Positions 5,335 through 5,853 of a stretch of DNA of 5,853 nt are shown here, in pieces. Below the pieces are notes generated by a model. The model made no database searches. It was given only the letters and a program-made list of their open reading frames with translations, and was not told the origin of the DNA. Every line of letters starts with the position of its first letter. Within the stretch, counting starts at the first letter, position 1. The DNA lies in the NCBI GenBank assembly GCA_041179245.1, contig JBEGTT010000111.1, positions 1 to 5,853 of the forward strand, written 5' to 3'. The position numbers were made by a program, and so were the translations under genes. The DNA is from JBEGTT01 sp041179245. GTDB taxonomy: Bacteria; Pseudomonadota; Gammaproteobacteria; Burkholderiales; Rhodocyclaceae.

Positions 5335-5853
5335 ATGACCACCGTAAATACCACCAGCAGCTCATCCACTGCCGCCAGCACGCTGGCTAACAGTAGTTCA
5401 GGCAAATCGGCCGCAGATCTGAAGACGGATTTTTTGAATTTGTTGGTGACGCAGTTGAAAAATCAGGATCCATTGAATCCCATGGATAACGCCCAAATGA
5501 CCTCGCAACTGGCCCAAATCAATACGGTGAGTGGTATTGAAAAACTTAACACCACCATGGGTACGCTAATGACTAGTTACGCCAATACCCAGAATATGCA
5601 GGCAGCCAATTTGATTGGCCGTACGGTGCTGACTTCAGGGAATTCGTTACCCTTGGGTGCAAGTGGTGGTACGGGAGGTGGACTGACGCTTGATGCTGCA
5701 GCTGATGCCGTGACGGTCACCATCAAGGATGCTGCTGGCAATATTGTGCGAACCGAATCCCTTGGTGCAATGGGCAAGGGTACCAACAATTTTTCGTGGG
5801 ATGGTAAAGACAAAAATGGTATTGCCCTAGCGCAGGGGGATTATACCTTTGCT
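5335..5853 (+). CDS. flgD: Flagellar hook-cap (hook assembly) protein FlgD, 3' end cut off
   Basis: FlgD forms the temporary cap on which hook subunits (FlgE) polymerise, and is lost once the hook is complete. The window contains 173 codons without a stop. Family members are mostly 220-240 residues, so roughly 50-70 residues are missing. The N-terminal 25 residues are Ser/Thr/Ala-rich, as expected for an export substrate. The family core follows: DFLNLLVTQLKNQDPLNPMD (32-51), then MTSQLAQINTVSGIEKLN (55-72). LIGRTV (93-98) opens the C-terminal region, which carries a Gly-rich turn (111-116) and the FlgD Ig/FLG-like motif NNFSWDGKDKNG (151-162). AAAGGA lies 8 bases before the ATG at 5335. The upstream gap of 32 bases shows no promoter, so it belongs to the flgBC operon. 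Confidence 0.97.
   Translation, partial: MTTVNTTSSSSTAASTLANSSSGKSAADLKTDFLNLLVTQLKNQDPLNPMDNAQMTSQLAQINTVSGIEKLNTTMGTLMTSYANTQNMQAANLIGRTVLTSGNSLPLGASGGTGGGLTLDAAADAVTVTIKDAAGNIVRTESLGAMGKGTNNFSWDGKDKNGIALAQGDYTFA

Overview
This window is a flagellar gene cluster from a polar-flagellate proteobacterium, most likely a betaproteobacterium. That call rests on the order flhG-fliA-motC-motD, on the adjacent flgA-flgM-flgN and flgBCD blocks, and on the protein sequences. The genus cannot be fixed by reading. Base composition is roughly balanced and uniform, with no sign of transferred DNA. Every gene is a recognised flagellar gene. I see no mobile element, CRISPR array, tRNA or rRNA, and no previously undescribed system. 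The interest lies in the regulatory layout.

Layout: (1) Bases 1-2689, plus strand, form one tight operon: the 3' part of flhG (MinD-like flagellar number regulator, cut by the window edge), fliA (sigma-28), motC and motD (stator pair). Gaps are only 3, 23 and 17 bases. (2) Bases 2673-4266, minus strand, are read in the order flgA (P-ring chaperone), flgM (anti-sigma-28), flgN (hook-filament junction chaperone). The 3' ends of motD and flgN overlap by 17 bp. (3) Bases 4267-4461 are a divergent regulatory region of 195 bp. It holds a good sigma-54 promoter for flgB and a nested inverted repeat. (4) Bases 4462-5853, plus strand, are flgB and flgC (rod proteins) and flgD (hook-cap scaffold, running off the window).

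How the parts fit: the sigma-54 promoter suggests that the rod and hook genes are an early or middle class, controlled by an NtrC-type activator such as FleQ/FlrA or FleR/FlrC. FliA drives late genes and is held by FlgM until the hook-basal body is complete and FlgM is exported. A near-consensus sigma-28 promoter in front of flgM closes this loop, because FliA raises its own inhibitor. The sigma factor and its antagonist sit in convergent operons less than 2.4 kb apart, with no visible terminator between them. FlhG sets flagellar number, and MotC/MotD supply a stator complex.
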